From Vibrio lentus (GTDB taxonomy: Bacteria > Pseudomonadota > Gammaproteobacteria > Enterobacterales > Vibrionaceae): DNA of 64,000 nt. Both the position numbers and the translations under genes were made by a program. The first letter of the stretch is position 1; every line of letters begins with the position of its first letter. The notes under the pieces were generated by a model, which had not been told where the DNA came from, made no database searches, and saw only the letters and a list, made by a program, of their open reading frames with translations. Of this stretch, positions 55,225-63,328 are shown piece by piece. The stretch spans positions 1 through 64,000 of the forward strand of contig NZ_MCZK01000143.1 of the NCBI RefSeq assembly GCF_002875945.1. The letters are read 5' to 3'.

Positions 55225-55794
55225 ATGAAGACGCCCAACAATGAACAAAAGCCTAGCTCTGCTGAAGACAACGCTGTAAAGGCTGAAACCAAAAAGCCAA
55301 GTTGTCTTAAGAAGTGGGGAAAGGAACTCGTTTCAATGATACTGATCGTTGGCGTGGTTTCGCTGGCCATGGATTTTTACCACAGCAGAAGCATGCCTCA
55401 AGGAGACGCGATTCCAATCGTGGGTCAGTCGCTCCAAGGTGAGGATATTGATGTTATCGAGCTAAGCAAAAACGGTAAGCCCGTTATTGTCTATTTTTGG
55501 GCGACTTGGTGTAGCGCATGCAAGCTAGTGAGCCCAACGGTCAATAGCTTCAACGACTCCCATCAAGTAGTTTCTGTCGCACTTTCATCTGGCCCAGACG
55601 AACGTGTTCAGCGCTTCTTAGACGCCAAAGAGTATGACTTCCCTGTTATCAATGATCTCTCTGGATCGATCAGCAGAAGTTGGGGAGTCAATGTCACGCC
55701 AAGCATTGTCATCATCAAAGATGGAAAGATCAGCAGTATCGCAACCGGCGTTACTTCCCCTATCGGCCTGTGGTTAAGAACCTACTTTGCATAA
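55225..55794 (+). CDS. scsD: ScsD-type membrane-anchored thioredoxin
   Basis: Thiol-disulfide protein of 189 residues, TlpA/thioredoxin family. A basic cytoplasmic N terminus is followed by a membrane helix (about residues 35-52, SMILIVGVVSLAMDF) and a periplasmic thioredoxin domain with active site Cys96-Ser-Ala-Cys99 (FWATWCSACKLVSP). The conserved cis-Pro loop is VTPSIVII. The ATG is three bases after the scsB stop (an in-frame TTG precedes it), so translation is coupled. Likely partner of ScsB in the periplasm. Confidence 0.85.
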   Translation: MKTPNNEQKPSSAEDNAVKAETKKPSCLKKWGKELVSMILIVGVVSLAMDFYHSRSMPQGDAIPIVGQSLQGEDIDVIELSKNGKPVIVYFWATWCSACKLVSPTVNSFNDSHQVVSVALSSGPDERVQRFLDAKEYDFPVINDLSGSISRSWGVNVTPSIVIIKDGKISSIATGVTSPIGLWLRTYFA

Positions 55795-55913
55795 CTCGCT
55801 TACAAAGAAAGAGCAAAGCAAACAAGCCGATTTAAGAAAATTTAACAAACAATAATACCGTGAGCGCGACCCAAAACGCGTTCACGATTATCAAGAATTA
55901 GAGAATAAACAAC

Positions 55914-56633
55914 ATGAAAAAACATTTGATAAGCACACTGATTTTAGGCTCACTAATGAGCACGAGTGCGTTCGCTGAGTTAAGCACAGAACAAACCCAG
56001 CAACTTGAAGAAATTAATCAATTCCTGAAGGAGAATCCTTCTACGATTTCAGGGCTGCATACCAGTTTAGAGCAGTACGTCGCAGGCCAAGCGCAAGCAA
56101 AGAAAGCTCAAGCTGAAAGTCACGACTGGTTGTATAACAATGACGCTCATCCAATCACGGGCAACCCTGACGGCAAATCAGTAATCGTCAACTTTACTGA
56201 CTACAACTGTCCTTTCTGTAAACGCTTAGAGAAAGGCTTAGTTAAATTAGCTTCTGAAAATAGTGATATCAAAATCATCAATGTGTACTTGTCATTTAAA
56301 CAGCAACAAGTAGATGGCCTTGATACCAATGCAGCTCTATACGCGATGAAAGTATGGAAAGATAATCCAGAAGCCTTCCCTGAAGTCGATAGATTACTGA
56401 TGGCGAAAAGCGGTAGCCACACCAAATCTTCATTACAAGCTGTGGCAAATAAAACAGGAACAGAAGCGCAATTGGACACGACCTCAGAGCAAAGCGACAT
56501 ACTCATGACCAACCACCAAACCTTTAGTGCTCTAGGTTTAACCGGCACTCCAACCATGATGATGAACGGAAATGTGTTACCGGGATATGTACCTTACGAC
56601 CGACTGAAAGACATCGTAGATGACGCTTTCTAA
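55914..56633 (+). CDS. scsC: ScsC-type periplasmic disulfide isomerase/oxidoreductase
   Basis: DsbG/DsbA-like protein of 239 residues. Signal peptide 1-21 (cleavage after AFA). The helical N-terminal stretch (residues 25-70) resembles the trimerisation stalk of Proteus ScsC. The catalytic Cys99-Pro-Phe-Cys102 is in DYNCPFCKRLEKGL, and the cis-Pro loop is GTPTMMMNG. ScsC isomerises or reduces disulfides in copper-stressed proteins and is kept reduced by ScsB. It lies 119 bases after scsD and ends at a terminator. The assignment by active site, stalk and neighbours is good. Confidence 0.87.
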   Translation: MKKHLISTLILGSLMSTSAFAELSTEQTQQLEEINQFLKENPSTISGLHTSLEQYVAGQAQAKKAQAESHDWLYNNDAHPITGNPDGKSVIVNFTDYNCPFCKRLEKGLVKLASENSDIKIINVYLSFKQQQVDGLDTNAALYAMKVWKDNPEAFPEVDRLLMAKSGSHTKSSLQAVANKTGTEAQLDTTSEQSDILMTNHQTFSALGLTGTPTMMMNGNVLPGYVPYDRLKDIVDDAF

Positions 56634-56684
56634 TCGAATCTAGAAAGGTTGTGAGTCTTAGCAAAAATTGAAGATGAAATTGAT

Positions 56685-56722
56685 AAAGCCTACTGGCGTT
56701 AACCCGCGGTAGGCTTTTTTAT
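56685..56722 (+). terminator. intrinsic terminator after scsC
   Basis: AAAGCCTAC (56685-56693) pairs with GTAGGCTTT (56709-56717), with six T residues from 56715. Confidence 0.85.
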
Positions 56723-56862
56723 GGCTTTGGAATAATCGTTTTGAAACATAAAAGCAGTCGAAGTGTCACCATCTCGCAATGGGTTCTTAATTTATCCTCG
56801 TTACTCTAAGAGCAGTTCTGTCGATGAGTCAAAGACGTGTTAACTCTAGACAACTGTCCTTT

Positions 56863-56889
56863 GACCGAGCTTAGCTCGGTCTTTTTTTT
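56863..56889 (+). terminator. orphan plus-strand intrinsic terminator
   Basis: GACCGAGC (56863-56870) and GCTCGGTC (56874-56881) form a strong stem with a three-base loop and eight T residues. No plus-strand gene lies between it and the preceding terminator. Confidence 0.85.
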
Positions 56890-56944
56890 ACGTTTCGCAT
56901 AGCGGTAGCGTTCGCGAATACCTCGCTCTACTACCTAGCAGTTA

Positions 56945-57964
56945 CTAACTCAGCAAGCGACAAACAAGAGCACCCGGCTCCCTTAATGCATCCACATTAT
57001 AGCTAAGTACACGCCCTGCAGACGGTGCGTGATAGCGACGGCATTCGTTACCAAATGCATCATATTGAATGGCTAACAATTCGCCTTGCTCTACGCTTTG
57101 CAGGAGTTCAACCTGAGGCAGAACAAAACCACCGATATCGGCACGAATAGACACAACATTGTTGCCCTCGATCCAATCAAGAGCGGGAAGTTGCTTAGGC
57201 TCTGTTATTTGCTCACCGACAGCCTCGGACATCTCATAGTAAGACAGCATATTAAACACACCGTCGACCGCCCTTTGAATCATGTCAGGCTGAGTAAATT
57301 TCCCCATCCCTACTTCGACCGTGATACTTGGGATACCACTTCGGTTCCATACTGTTTCTAAGATACCTGGGTCACCGGGATCGTTGAGCACACAATCGGG
57401 CTGCATTAATCTCGCCATCTCCAAGCATTGATCAATCCGGTAATCAGCAAAAACATAGAGAGGATAAACCGCACCGCGCGTTTGGGTATGAAGATCAACC
57501 GCGAACGTTGCATTATGCTTGAGTAAGCGCTCCCACAATGAAGCCACAAAACGCTCGGCAGCCAAACCATGGGCATCACCAGGAAAAAGTCGATTGAGGT
57601 TAGCAGGGCATGAACCCGGATCAGAAGAGATAAAGTCACGGCTATGATTTAACAAACCAGACAGGTTGACCGTAGGCACAATGGTCACTGTACCTGTTAA
57701 GTTCTTACCAACGAGATCTCTGATAATTTGTTGCGCAGCCAACACGCCATTCAACTCATCACCATGAATACCGGCGGTGATCATCAACTTGGGTCCATCT
57801 TGGCTTCCTTTAAAAACAGACACTGGCATATTTTTCGGTTGCCCTAGCCCATCGCTGGTCACTTGGAACCAAAACTGATGTTCCCCAGTAGGTAGATCGT
57901 CCACATTCAAGGAGCCAATAACCTGTCTACCTTGTAAAACATCACCTAAGTACTCTGTTTTCAT
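56945..57964 (-). CDS. succinylglutamate desuccinylase/aspartoacylase (AstE/AspA) family protein
   Basis: Zinc-dependent deacylase of 339 residues, M14-type fold. Zinc ligands are seen in ITAGIHGDELNG (His, Glu) and DLHTQTRG (His), with the catalytic Glu in SITVEVGMG. The family includes AstE (arginine degradation) and aspartoacylase. The C-terminal domain differs from E. coli AstE, and no ast genes are nearby, so the substrate is unknown. The product has no signal peptide. It is a single gene convergent with the scs cluster. Confidence 0.83.
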   Translation of the reverse strand: MKTEYLGDVLQGRQVIGSLNVDDLPTGEHQFWFQVTSDGLGQPKNMPVSVFKGSQDGPKLMITAGIHGDELNGVLAAQQIIRDLVGKNLTGTVTIVPTVNLSGLLNHSRDFISSDPGSCPANLNRLFPGDAHGLAAERFVASLWERLLKHNATFAVDLHTQTRGAVYPLYVFADYRIDQCLEMARLMQPDCVLNDPGDPGILETVWNRSGIPSITVEVGMGKFTQPDMIQRAVDGVFNMLSYYEMSEAVGEQITEPKQLPALDWIEGNNVVSIRADIGGFVLPQVELLQSVEQGELLAIQYDAFGNECRRYHAPSAGRVLSYNVDALREPGALVCRLLS

Positions 57965-58340
57965 GAAACCTCTCCGTCCTGTTGAGCAGAATCTATTCGC
58001 TTTGAAGTTTTTGCATCATAGAGGATATAACCATCAGCACAAACTGTTATTCGGCGACGAGAGTTCACCATCTACCTTCATTGCTGTTCAACTACCGCGA
58101 AGAAACCGCTAATCAAAACTTAAACGGACCAATAGAAAAGCGCCTGAACTTGTATAACTATTCACTAATTACTCAGCCCATTGAAATAAAAGTGCAATAA
58201 AATCAACATTTAAAAAAGTTCCCTATTCACGAAAATGTAATTTTATAGAAATGAAAGCTTAATTTATCTGCTCTAAATTAGCTTCATATCGAAACGGAGA
58301 GCACATTGCTCACGGATTTTAAAATACAAGGTAAGTGATT
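57965..58340. other. intergenic region between divergent deacylase and porin genes
   Basis: This 376-bp gap is AT-rich toward the porin and should hold its promoter and a 5' leader, as well as the minus-strand promoter. I cannot fix a -35/-10 pair or a ToxR-type site. Confidence 0.5.
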
Positions 58341-59330
58341 ATGAAAAAGGCAGTTCTAGCTTCTGCAGTGGTAGCAGCACTAGTTTCAGGTTCATCTCTA
58401 GCAGCAACAGTTTACAGCTCTGACGGTACTGAGCTTAAGATTGGTGGTCGTGCTGAATTCCGTGGTGATTTCATTGGAACGTCAAAAGGCGCTGAAATTG
58501 AAGGTTCGATGAGCGATGAAACTCGTTTTCGTCTGAACATTGGCGGTGAAACTCAACTGACTGACTCTGTTTCTGCTTTCGGCTTTTATGAAGCGGAACA
58601 AGGTACTGGCGATAACACGTTTAATAACCGTTACATGTACGCTGGTGTTGATTTCGATGGCCAGGCTGTTTCGGTAGGTCGTCAAGACATGGCTTCAGTC
58701 ATCGTTTCTGACTTTACGGATATCACTGAGTTCTCTGGTGTTCAACAAGTATTCGGCGCAGCTTCTGACAAAGAAGATGGCGTATTTGCATACCGTGGCG
58801 GTTTTGATGCGCTACAACTAGAAGCAACTTACCAAACCAACAGCGACAAGGACTCTGACGGCTACGGTCTTTCTGGTGTTTACTCGTTGCCATTCGGTCT
58901 AGACCTTGGTCTTGCATACTCTGGTGAAGATAAAGGTGAGGGGAATGGTAGCGCAAACCAAATCCTTGCAGGTCTAGCGTATTCTCTTGATAGCCTTTAC
59001 CTAGCAGCGACTTACTCAACCGGTGATATCGACGATAAAGCAGTTGGTACTGATACAGAATCATTCACCGCAATGGAATTTGCAGCGCAGTACAAGTTCA
59101 CGAAGCAAATCTCTGCTGCGGTTGTTTACACGTATCAAGAAGACGAAGCAGCAAACGGCTCTACAGCAGACTCTGTTGACGGCATCGAGCTAGCAGGTTA
59201 CTACAAGCTAAATAGCAACTTCCGTACATACCTTTCTTACTACATCAATGGTTTGGATGAAGAGAAAACCGCGGATATCGTAACTGCTGGCGAAGACACT
59301 CTTCGTCTAGGTGTACGTTACGACTTCTAA
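58341..59330 (+). CDS. outer-membrane general porin
   Basis: Beta-barrel porin of 329 residues. The signal peptide MKKAVLASAVVAALVSGSSLA is cleaved after LA. The mature start ATVYSSDGTELKIGGRAEFRG is typical of Gram-negative general porins of vibrios. The C terminus RLGVRYDF carries the Phe needed for insertion. The plug-strand region has VSVGRQDMASV. ATG 58341 is used because AAGGTAAG precedes it; a GTG six bases upstream is an alternative. It looks like an OmpU/OmpL relative, but I cannot tell which. Terminator follows. Confidence 0.87.
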   Translation: MKKAVLASAVVAALVSGSSLAATVYSSDGTELKIGGRAEFRGDFIGTSKGAEIEGSMSDETRFRLNIGGETQLTDSVSAFGFYEAEQGTGDNTFNNRYMYAGVDFDGQAVSVGRQDMASVIVSDFTDITEFSGVQQVFGAASDKEDGVFAYRGGFDALQLEATYQTNSDKDSDGYGLSGVYSLPFGLDLGLAYSGEDKGEGNGSANQILAGLAYSLDSLYLAATYSTGDIDDKAVGTDTESFTAMEFAAQYKFTKQISAAVVYTYQEDEAANGSTADSVDGIELAGYYKLNSNFRTYLSYYINGLDEEKTADIVTAGEDTLRLGVRYDF

Positions 59331-59353
59331 TCTAAATTTACTTTAGATAAAGA

Positions 59354-59388
59354 TTAAAAAGGTTGGGCAATGGCTCAGCCTTTTTTCA
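59354..59388 (+). terminator. intrinsic terminator after the porin gene
   Basis: An AAAAAGGTTG/GGCTCAGCCTTTTTT hairpin with internal mismatches has a T-run at 59381-59386. Confidence 0.75.
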
Positions 59389-59485
59389 TATTCGAATATT
59401 CTGACTAACTTCATCAATGCTTTTTCTGGTTTCATTGTGTTAAATCCGTATCATAGGTGAACCACATCAAATAATTAGAAGCATC

Positions 59486-60376
59486 ATGTCACAACACCAT
59501 CCGATTCAAGGCGCTAGCTGGATGCTAACCGCTGGTTTAGCCTTTGCTGTCATTAACAGCCTTACTCAAATCGCTAGCATTCATTTCGGACTTACTTCTA
59601 CCACCGTCGCCGTCATTCAATACGCTATCGCGTTGCTTGCTATTCTGCCTTACCTTAAAACGTTAGGGATTCGCCGTGCGCTAAAAACCGATAATCTAAA
59701 ATTGCACGTGTTCCGAGTCTTCTTATCGGTTATTGGTATTCAGCTGTGGATTTGGGCGTTGGCTTACCCTGTGCCTATTTGGCAAGGTATTGCTCTTCTC
59801 ATGACTTCGCCACTTTTTGCGACTATTGGATCTGGGCTTTTTCTCAAAGAGAAAGTGGGCGCTGCTCGTTGGGGTGCAACCTTGGCGGGTTTCGTGGGAG
59901 CCATGGTTATTTTGGAACCGTGGGCAGAAGATTTTAGCTGGGCAACACTACTGCCAGTTGGCGCTGCATTCTTTTGGGCGTGCTACTCTCTTATGGTGAA
60001 AAAGCTCTCCTCGCAAGACAGTCCATCGACCATGGTGGTTTACCTTCTTCTATTGATTACACCCTTTAACCTTCTTCTCGCAGTGCCTGATTGGCAAACT
60101 CCGAGCGGTGGTACTATCTGGGGAATATTGGTTGTCATTGGCATAATGACTGCGCTTGCACAATGGGCAATCGTAAAAGCATACTCCGTAGCCGATGCCT
60201 CCTTTGTTCAACCATTTGACCACGCTAAACTTCCACTCAATGTATTAGCAGGCTGGATCGTATTTAGTTGGGTTCCACCTGGTCGTTTATGGCTAGGAGC
60301 CGCTATTATTATTGCGTCAGTTGCTTTTATTACCCATTGGGAAACAAAAAGACCAGCGAAATCGAAGAAAGTTTAA
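59486..60376 (+). CDS. EamA/DMT-family transporter
   Basis: Inner-membrane protein of 296 residues with ten predicted helices arranged as two EamA repeats. The first repeat (about residues 8-140) ends in ATLAGFVGAMVILEP and the second (150-285) in LGAAIIIASVAFITHWE. These glycine/alanine-rich repeat ends are typical of drug/metabolite transporters. The substrate is unknown; many members export amino acids or metabolites. It may be co-transcribed with the glutaredoxin gene 69 bases downstream. Confidence 0.85.
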   Translation: MSQHHPIQGASWMLTAGLAFAVINSLTQIASIHFGLTSTTVAVIQYAIALLAILPYLKTLGIRRALKTDNLKLHVFRVFLSVIGIQLWIWALAYPVPIWQGIALLMTSPLFATIGSGLFLKEKVGAARWGATLAGFVGAMVILEPWAEDFSWATLLPVGAAFFWACYSLMVKKLSSQDSPSTMVVYLLLLITPFNLLLAVPDWQTPSGGTIWGILVVIGIMTALAQWAIVKAYSVADASFVQPFDHAKLPLNVLAGWIVFSWVPPGRLWLGAAIIIASVAFITHWETKRPAKSKKV

Positions 60377-60445
60377 AGCTAATGAAATAAATAACGCTAC
60401 TGTCCGTTCTATATTGATAAGAGAATTTTAAACGAGGTCGTAACC

Positions 60446-61063
60446 ATGAAGAAACCAGTCAAGATTACACTATACCGTTGGGCAGGCAGCTGGGGTCCAT
60501 TTAAAGTCAATATCCCATGTGGAGAATGTACCCTTACTAAAGACATTCTTAAGGACACTTTTGAGAATGAATTAGCCGATGTCGATGTCGAACTGGAAGT
60601 GAAAGATTGGTTATCTCATTGGTGGGAACCGCTTAAACTGGGTTCTTGGCATGCGCCGATTCTTGTCGTTGAAGGCAAAGTCGTCAGCCAAGGCGAAGCA
60701 CTCAATCGAGGGGTGCTCGTTCAATCAGTAATCAAAGAGTGGACGAAACGAGACAGCTTGAAAGGCAACATTGTTTACGGGAAAGCGACATGCCCATTCT
60801 GCGTCAAAGCTAAGAAAATGCTTGATGAAGCGGGTGTTGAATATACCTATCACGATGTCGTGAAAGACAGCGCGGCTCTATATCGTATGATCCCAGAGGT
60901 AAAAGCGCACATTGGTGAGAAAACACCAGTCACCGTCCCTCAGATCTGGCTTGATGGTAAATACATCGGCGGAGCAGACAACTTAGAAGCTTGGATGAAA
61001 GAAAATGGTCTAGATTCCATTCCAAACAACGTTGTCGATTTATCTAATCAATCGGCTAGCTGA
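60446..61063 (+). CDS. two-domain thioredoxin-fold/glutaredoxin protein
   Basis: Cytoplasmic redox protein of 205 residues made of two thioredoxin-fold parts. The N-terminal part (residues 1-100) has a Cys25-Gly-Glu-Cys28 motif (IPCGECTLT) and ends with LGSWHAPILVVEGKVVSQG. The C-terminal part (residues 105-190) is a typical glutaredoxin with Cys116-Pro-Phe-Cys119 (ATCPFCVKAKKML), cis-Pro loop TVPQIWLDG and the glutathione-binding GGADNLEAW. Both domains could be active or relay electrons. A terminator follows. The glutaredoxin part is certain; the role of the N-terminal domain is not known. Confidence 0.85.
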   Translation: MKKPVKITLYRWAGSWGPFKVNIPCGECTLTKDILKDTFENELADVDVELEVKDWLSHWWEPLKLGSWHAPILVVEGKVVSQGEALNRGVLVQSVIKEWTKRDSLKGNIVYGKATCPFCVKAKKMLDEAGVEYTYHDVVKDSAALYRMIPEVKAHIGEKTPVTVPQIWLDGKYIGGADNLEAWMKENGLDSIPNNVVDLSNQSAS

Positions 61064-61158
61064 TCTCCGAAGATCTTAGAATAAGCCGATGGTTAAAAGA
61101 ATTTTTGTGTCCATCCACAATAAAGTAGAGCGTTGAATATCATCAATCGCTCAAACGA

Positions 61159-61196
61159 AAAAGGCCTTAAACTTCATTGAGTTTAAGGCCTTTTAA
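61159..61196. terminator. intrinsic terminator between glutaredoxin gene and small ORF
   Basis: AAAAGGCCTTAAAC (61159-61172) and GTTTAAGGCCTTTT (61181-61194) form a 14-bp perfect stem with an eight-base loop. T- and A-runs on both sides allow it to act in both directions. Confidence 0.88.
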
Positions 61197-61214
61197 AATT
61201 CCGTTTAAAAATGC

Positions 61215-61349
61215 TTACTTAGACATTTTCTTCATCATTCGCTTAAAGAACGACGGTTTCTTTGGCTTTGACTTGCCATACAATGCTTCGTGCATCATGT
61301 TTTTTGCTACCATTTGACCAAGGTATGCGTGGCCTAGTTCGTAATTCAT
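61215..61349 (-). CDS. small basic hypothetical protein, 44 aa
   Basis: ATG 61349 has GGAG six bases upstream. The 44-residue product begins MNYELGHAYLGQMVAKNMMH and ends with a highly basic KPKKPSFFKRMMKKMSK. It is Met-rich (seven) with no signal peptide; the amphipathic basic tail could bind a membrane or nucleic acid. It is convergent with the glutaredoxin gene at a shared terminator. The clean ribosome binding site supports a real gene. I recognise no family. Confidence 0.65.
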   Translation of the reverse strand: MNYELGHAYLGQMVAKNMMHEALYGKSKPKKPSFFKRMMKKMSK

Positions 61350-61480
61350 GCTTATCTCCGCACATAATCAATTTTCTTATGCGCGGATTTTACACTTTAA
61401 ACGCCCAAAAACAAGACTCAAATCACACTTTTATGTAAATAAATTACAGGTTACATGTGAGTTTATAAATAGAACGCAAT

Positions 61481-61509
61481 AAAAAAGCAGCCCAATAAGC
61501 TGCTTTTAG
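61481..61509 (-). terminator. intrinsic terminator of the 116-aa protein gene
   Basis: AAAAGCAGC and GCTGCTTTT form a stem. On the minus strand it is followed by six T residues. Confidence 0.82.
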
Positions 61510-61572
61510 ACAAAGGCATGGTTCTAAAAACCGTTAGTTCTCAAGATACCTTTCAAACGAAGCTCTTATAAC

Positions 61573-61923
61573 CTAGCTACGCTTTGGCTGTCTGTAAGTT
61601 TTACCAGCAATCTGGTATGTATCTTTTTGCTTTAATTCGAACATTGTTTCGAAGAACCAAGCTGCAAATTTGATTAAGTCATCGCCTTCATTCATGACAT
61701 GTTCGATGTACTCTTGCTCTTCGCCTTGTTCATTCTCTTGAAGCGTCACGTGGTAAATACGCTTTTCGCCGTCAACTTCAGCTAACGCAAATTGACCAGT
61801 CAGTGATTCTGCAGCCTCAGCGACTTCAGTATCCTCGTTGGATTTCAATAACTCGAGTGCTTGAGGCAAGCCATCCAGTACACAGATCGCTTTTACCAGT
61901 ACTTCAAATTCATTTTGCTGCAT
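61573..61923 (-). CDS. hypothetical protein, 116 aa
   Basis: Acidic soluble protein of 116 residues; no family recognised. A helical N-terminal half (FEVLVKAICVLDGLPQALEL and a Glu/Ala-rich stretch) is followed by beta segments (EVDGEKRIYHVTLQENEQGE). A terminal stretch AAWFFETMFELKQKDTYQIA precedes a basic tail. It has no signal or membrane segment. It is likely a single-gene unit: a terminator follows, and the MFS gene upstream has its own stop 92 bases away. Confidence 0.65.
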   Translation of the reverse strand: MQQNEFEVLVKAICVLDGLPQALELLKSNEDTEVAEAAESLTGQFALAEVDGEKRIYHVTLQENEQGEEQEYIEHVMNEGDDLIKFAAWFFETMFELKQKDTYQIAGKTYRQPKRS

Positions 61924-62014
61924 GTTTTACACCTATTAAATGGACCGAAGCATTGTAGGAAACCATCAACACAAATACAACGCTTTAACTAGAGCACGCA
62001 AGTATAAAACCTGC

Positions 62015-63220
62015 CTAGCTATATTCTATTGCTGCAGAGTCGATTTTTTTGTTAGCTCGAGTTGAAGACCAAAGCACACCGCCCATACCTACGCCGATGA
62101 TAAGATAGAATACGCCAAGCTGTAGGTGAGTCGTCACCCAGCTTTCAACCAAGTATCCGCCTAGCAAGCCCGCCATACACATTTGAATTGAACCCGACAG
62201 AGCAGACACCGCGCCCGCTTGCTTCTTGTGAGGCTCCAACAACATGCTGATCGATAGAGGGAAAGAGATGCCCTGTGCTATCGCCAGCCAAGTGAATGCC
62301 CACACTAGGTTAAAGATAGAGAGTTCATGTGTTAACAACCAAGTGCCCGACGCCAATACAATCAAAATCGCTAAGCTCATTAACTGCGGCGTACTGAATC
62401 GGCGGTTGAGTAAGTTCAACGCCACACTGCCAATCAACAACCCAGCCGAAGGCACAATCATCAAAGAACCATATTCAGCGGCTGTCAGACCTAGTTGTTC
62501 TTGCATTAAGAATGGGAATAAAGATAGTGACACTAGGCTCGCCATATAGCTCATCCAGTTGTAGCTCGCGCTGCTGATCACTTGGCGGTTAGTCAGCAAG
62601 CGTCCGTAGTTTTTCACCACCTGGCTGACTTCGAAACGACTCTTTCCGTAAGGTAGCGTCTCGGGCAACACAAAGTAGCCAAGAATAAATATCGCCAATA
62701 AATACAATAAAACAAACAGGAACACCGCCTGCCAGCCGAGATGAAACGAGATCCAACCACCAAACACTGGCGCAATGATCGGCATGATAGAAGCGGTGAT
62801 TGAAATATAAGAGAGCGCCCTAGTGAGTTGAGGACCATCATAACTGTCCCTAAGAACACTTCGCCCGAGCACCGAAGCACTCCCCGCCCCTAAACCTTGC
62901 AATAAACGACCAACTTCTAAAGCGGTCATATTGTCGGAAAATGCAAAACAAACGATAGTACCAATCAAATAAACACCCTGACCCAACAAGAAGATAGGTC
63001 GTCTTCCCACCGCATCAGACATCGGGCCATAAAATAGCTGCGACAAGCCAAAACCCACAAGAAACAGTGTAACGAGCAGTTGCACATCCACTTGGGTAAC
63101 ACTTAAGTCAGAAGCGATTAATGGCAATGATGGGAGGTAGATACTCACACCCACTTGCCCCGTAGCAATAATCATCATTGCTAAGAGTAACGGCGTTTTT
63201 TTAAAGGTCGATTGGCTCAA
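62015..63220 (-). CDS. MFS multidrug exporter, EmrD/Bcr-CflA-like
   Basis: Inner-membrane transporter of 401 residues with twelve predicted helices. The N-terminal motif of the drug:H+ antiporter-1 family is present (SQLFYGPMSDAVGRRPIFLLG), as is the motif C-like MPIIAPVFGGWI. The start (LAMMIIATGQVGVSIYLPSLP) and LQGLGAGSASVLGRSVLRD are close to EmrD/Bcr proteins, which export hydrophobic drugs or sulfonamides. It is divergent from a LysR gene that probably controls it. The substrate cannot be predicted. Confidence 0.88.
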   Translation of the reverse strand: MSQSTFKKTPLLLAMMIIATGQVGVSIYLPSLPLIASDLSVTQVDVQLLVTLFLVGFGLSQLFYGPMSDAVGRRPIFLLGQGVYLIGTIVCFAFSDNMTALEVGRLLQGLGAGSASVLGRSVLRDSYDGPQLTRALSYISITASIMPIIAPVFGGWISFHLGWQAVFLFVLLYLLAIFILGYFVLPETLPYGKSRFEVSQVVKNYGRLLTNRQVISSASYNWMSYMASLVSLSLFPFLMQEQLGLTAAEYGSLMIVPSAGLLIGSVALNLLNRRFSTPQLMSLAILIVLASGTWLLTHELSIFNLVWAFTWLAIAQGISFPLSISMLLEPHKKQAGAVSALSGSIQMCMAGLLGGYLVESWVTTHLQLGVFYLIIGVGMGGVLWSSTRANKKIDSAAIEYS

Positions 63221-63328
63221 AAAATTCCCTGTTCGTTTGTTATTTGTTCATGATATAAGTCTATATTCAAAACCAGTAATTGATAATTAACCAAATTGGA
63301 ATTTGATTAAGTCCCAACAGGAAATAAT

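Larger units (their letters stand above)
56634..56944. other. intergenic region with two terminators
   Basis: This 311-bp gap between convergent scsC and the deacylase gene holds the scsC terminator and a second, stronger plus-strand terminator. The 140 bases between them contain no ORF that I support. Confidence 0.6.

Noticed and set aside
58335..58340. GTG six bases upstream as the porin start
   Set aside because: The ATG at 58341 begins the standard signal peptide and is better spaced from AAGGTAAG.
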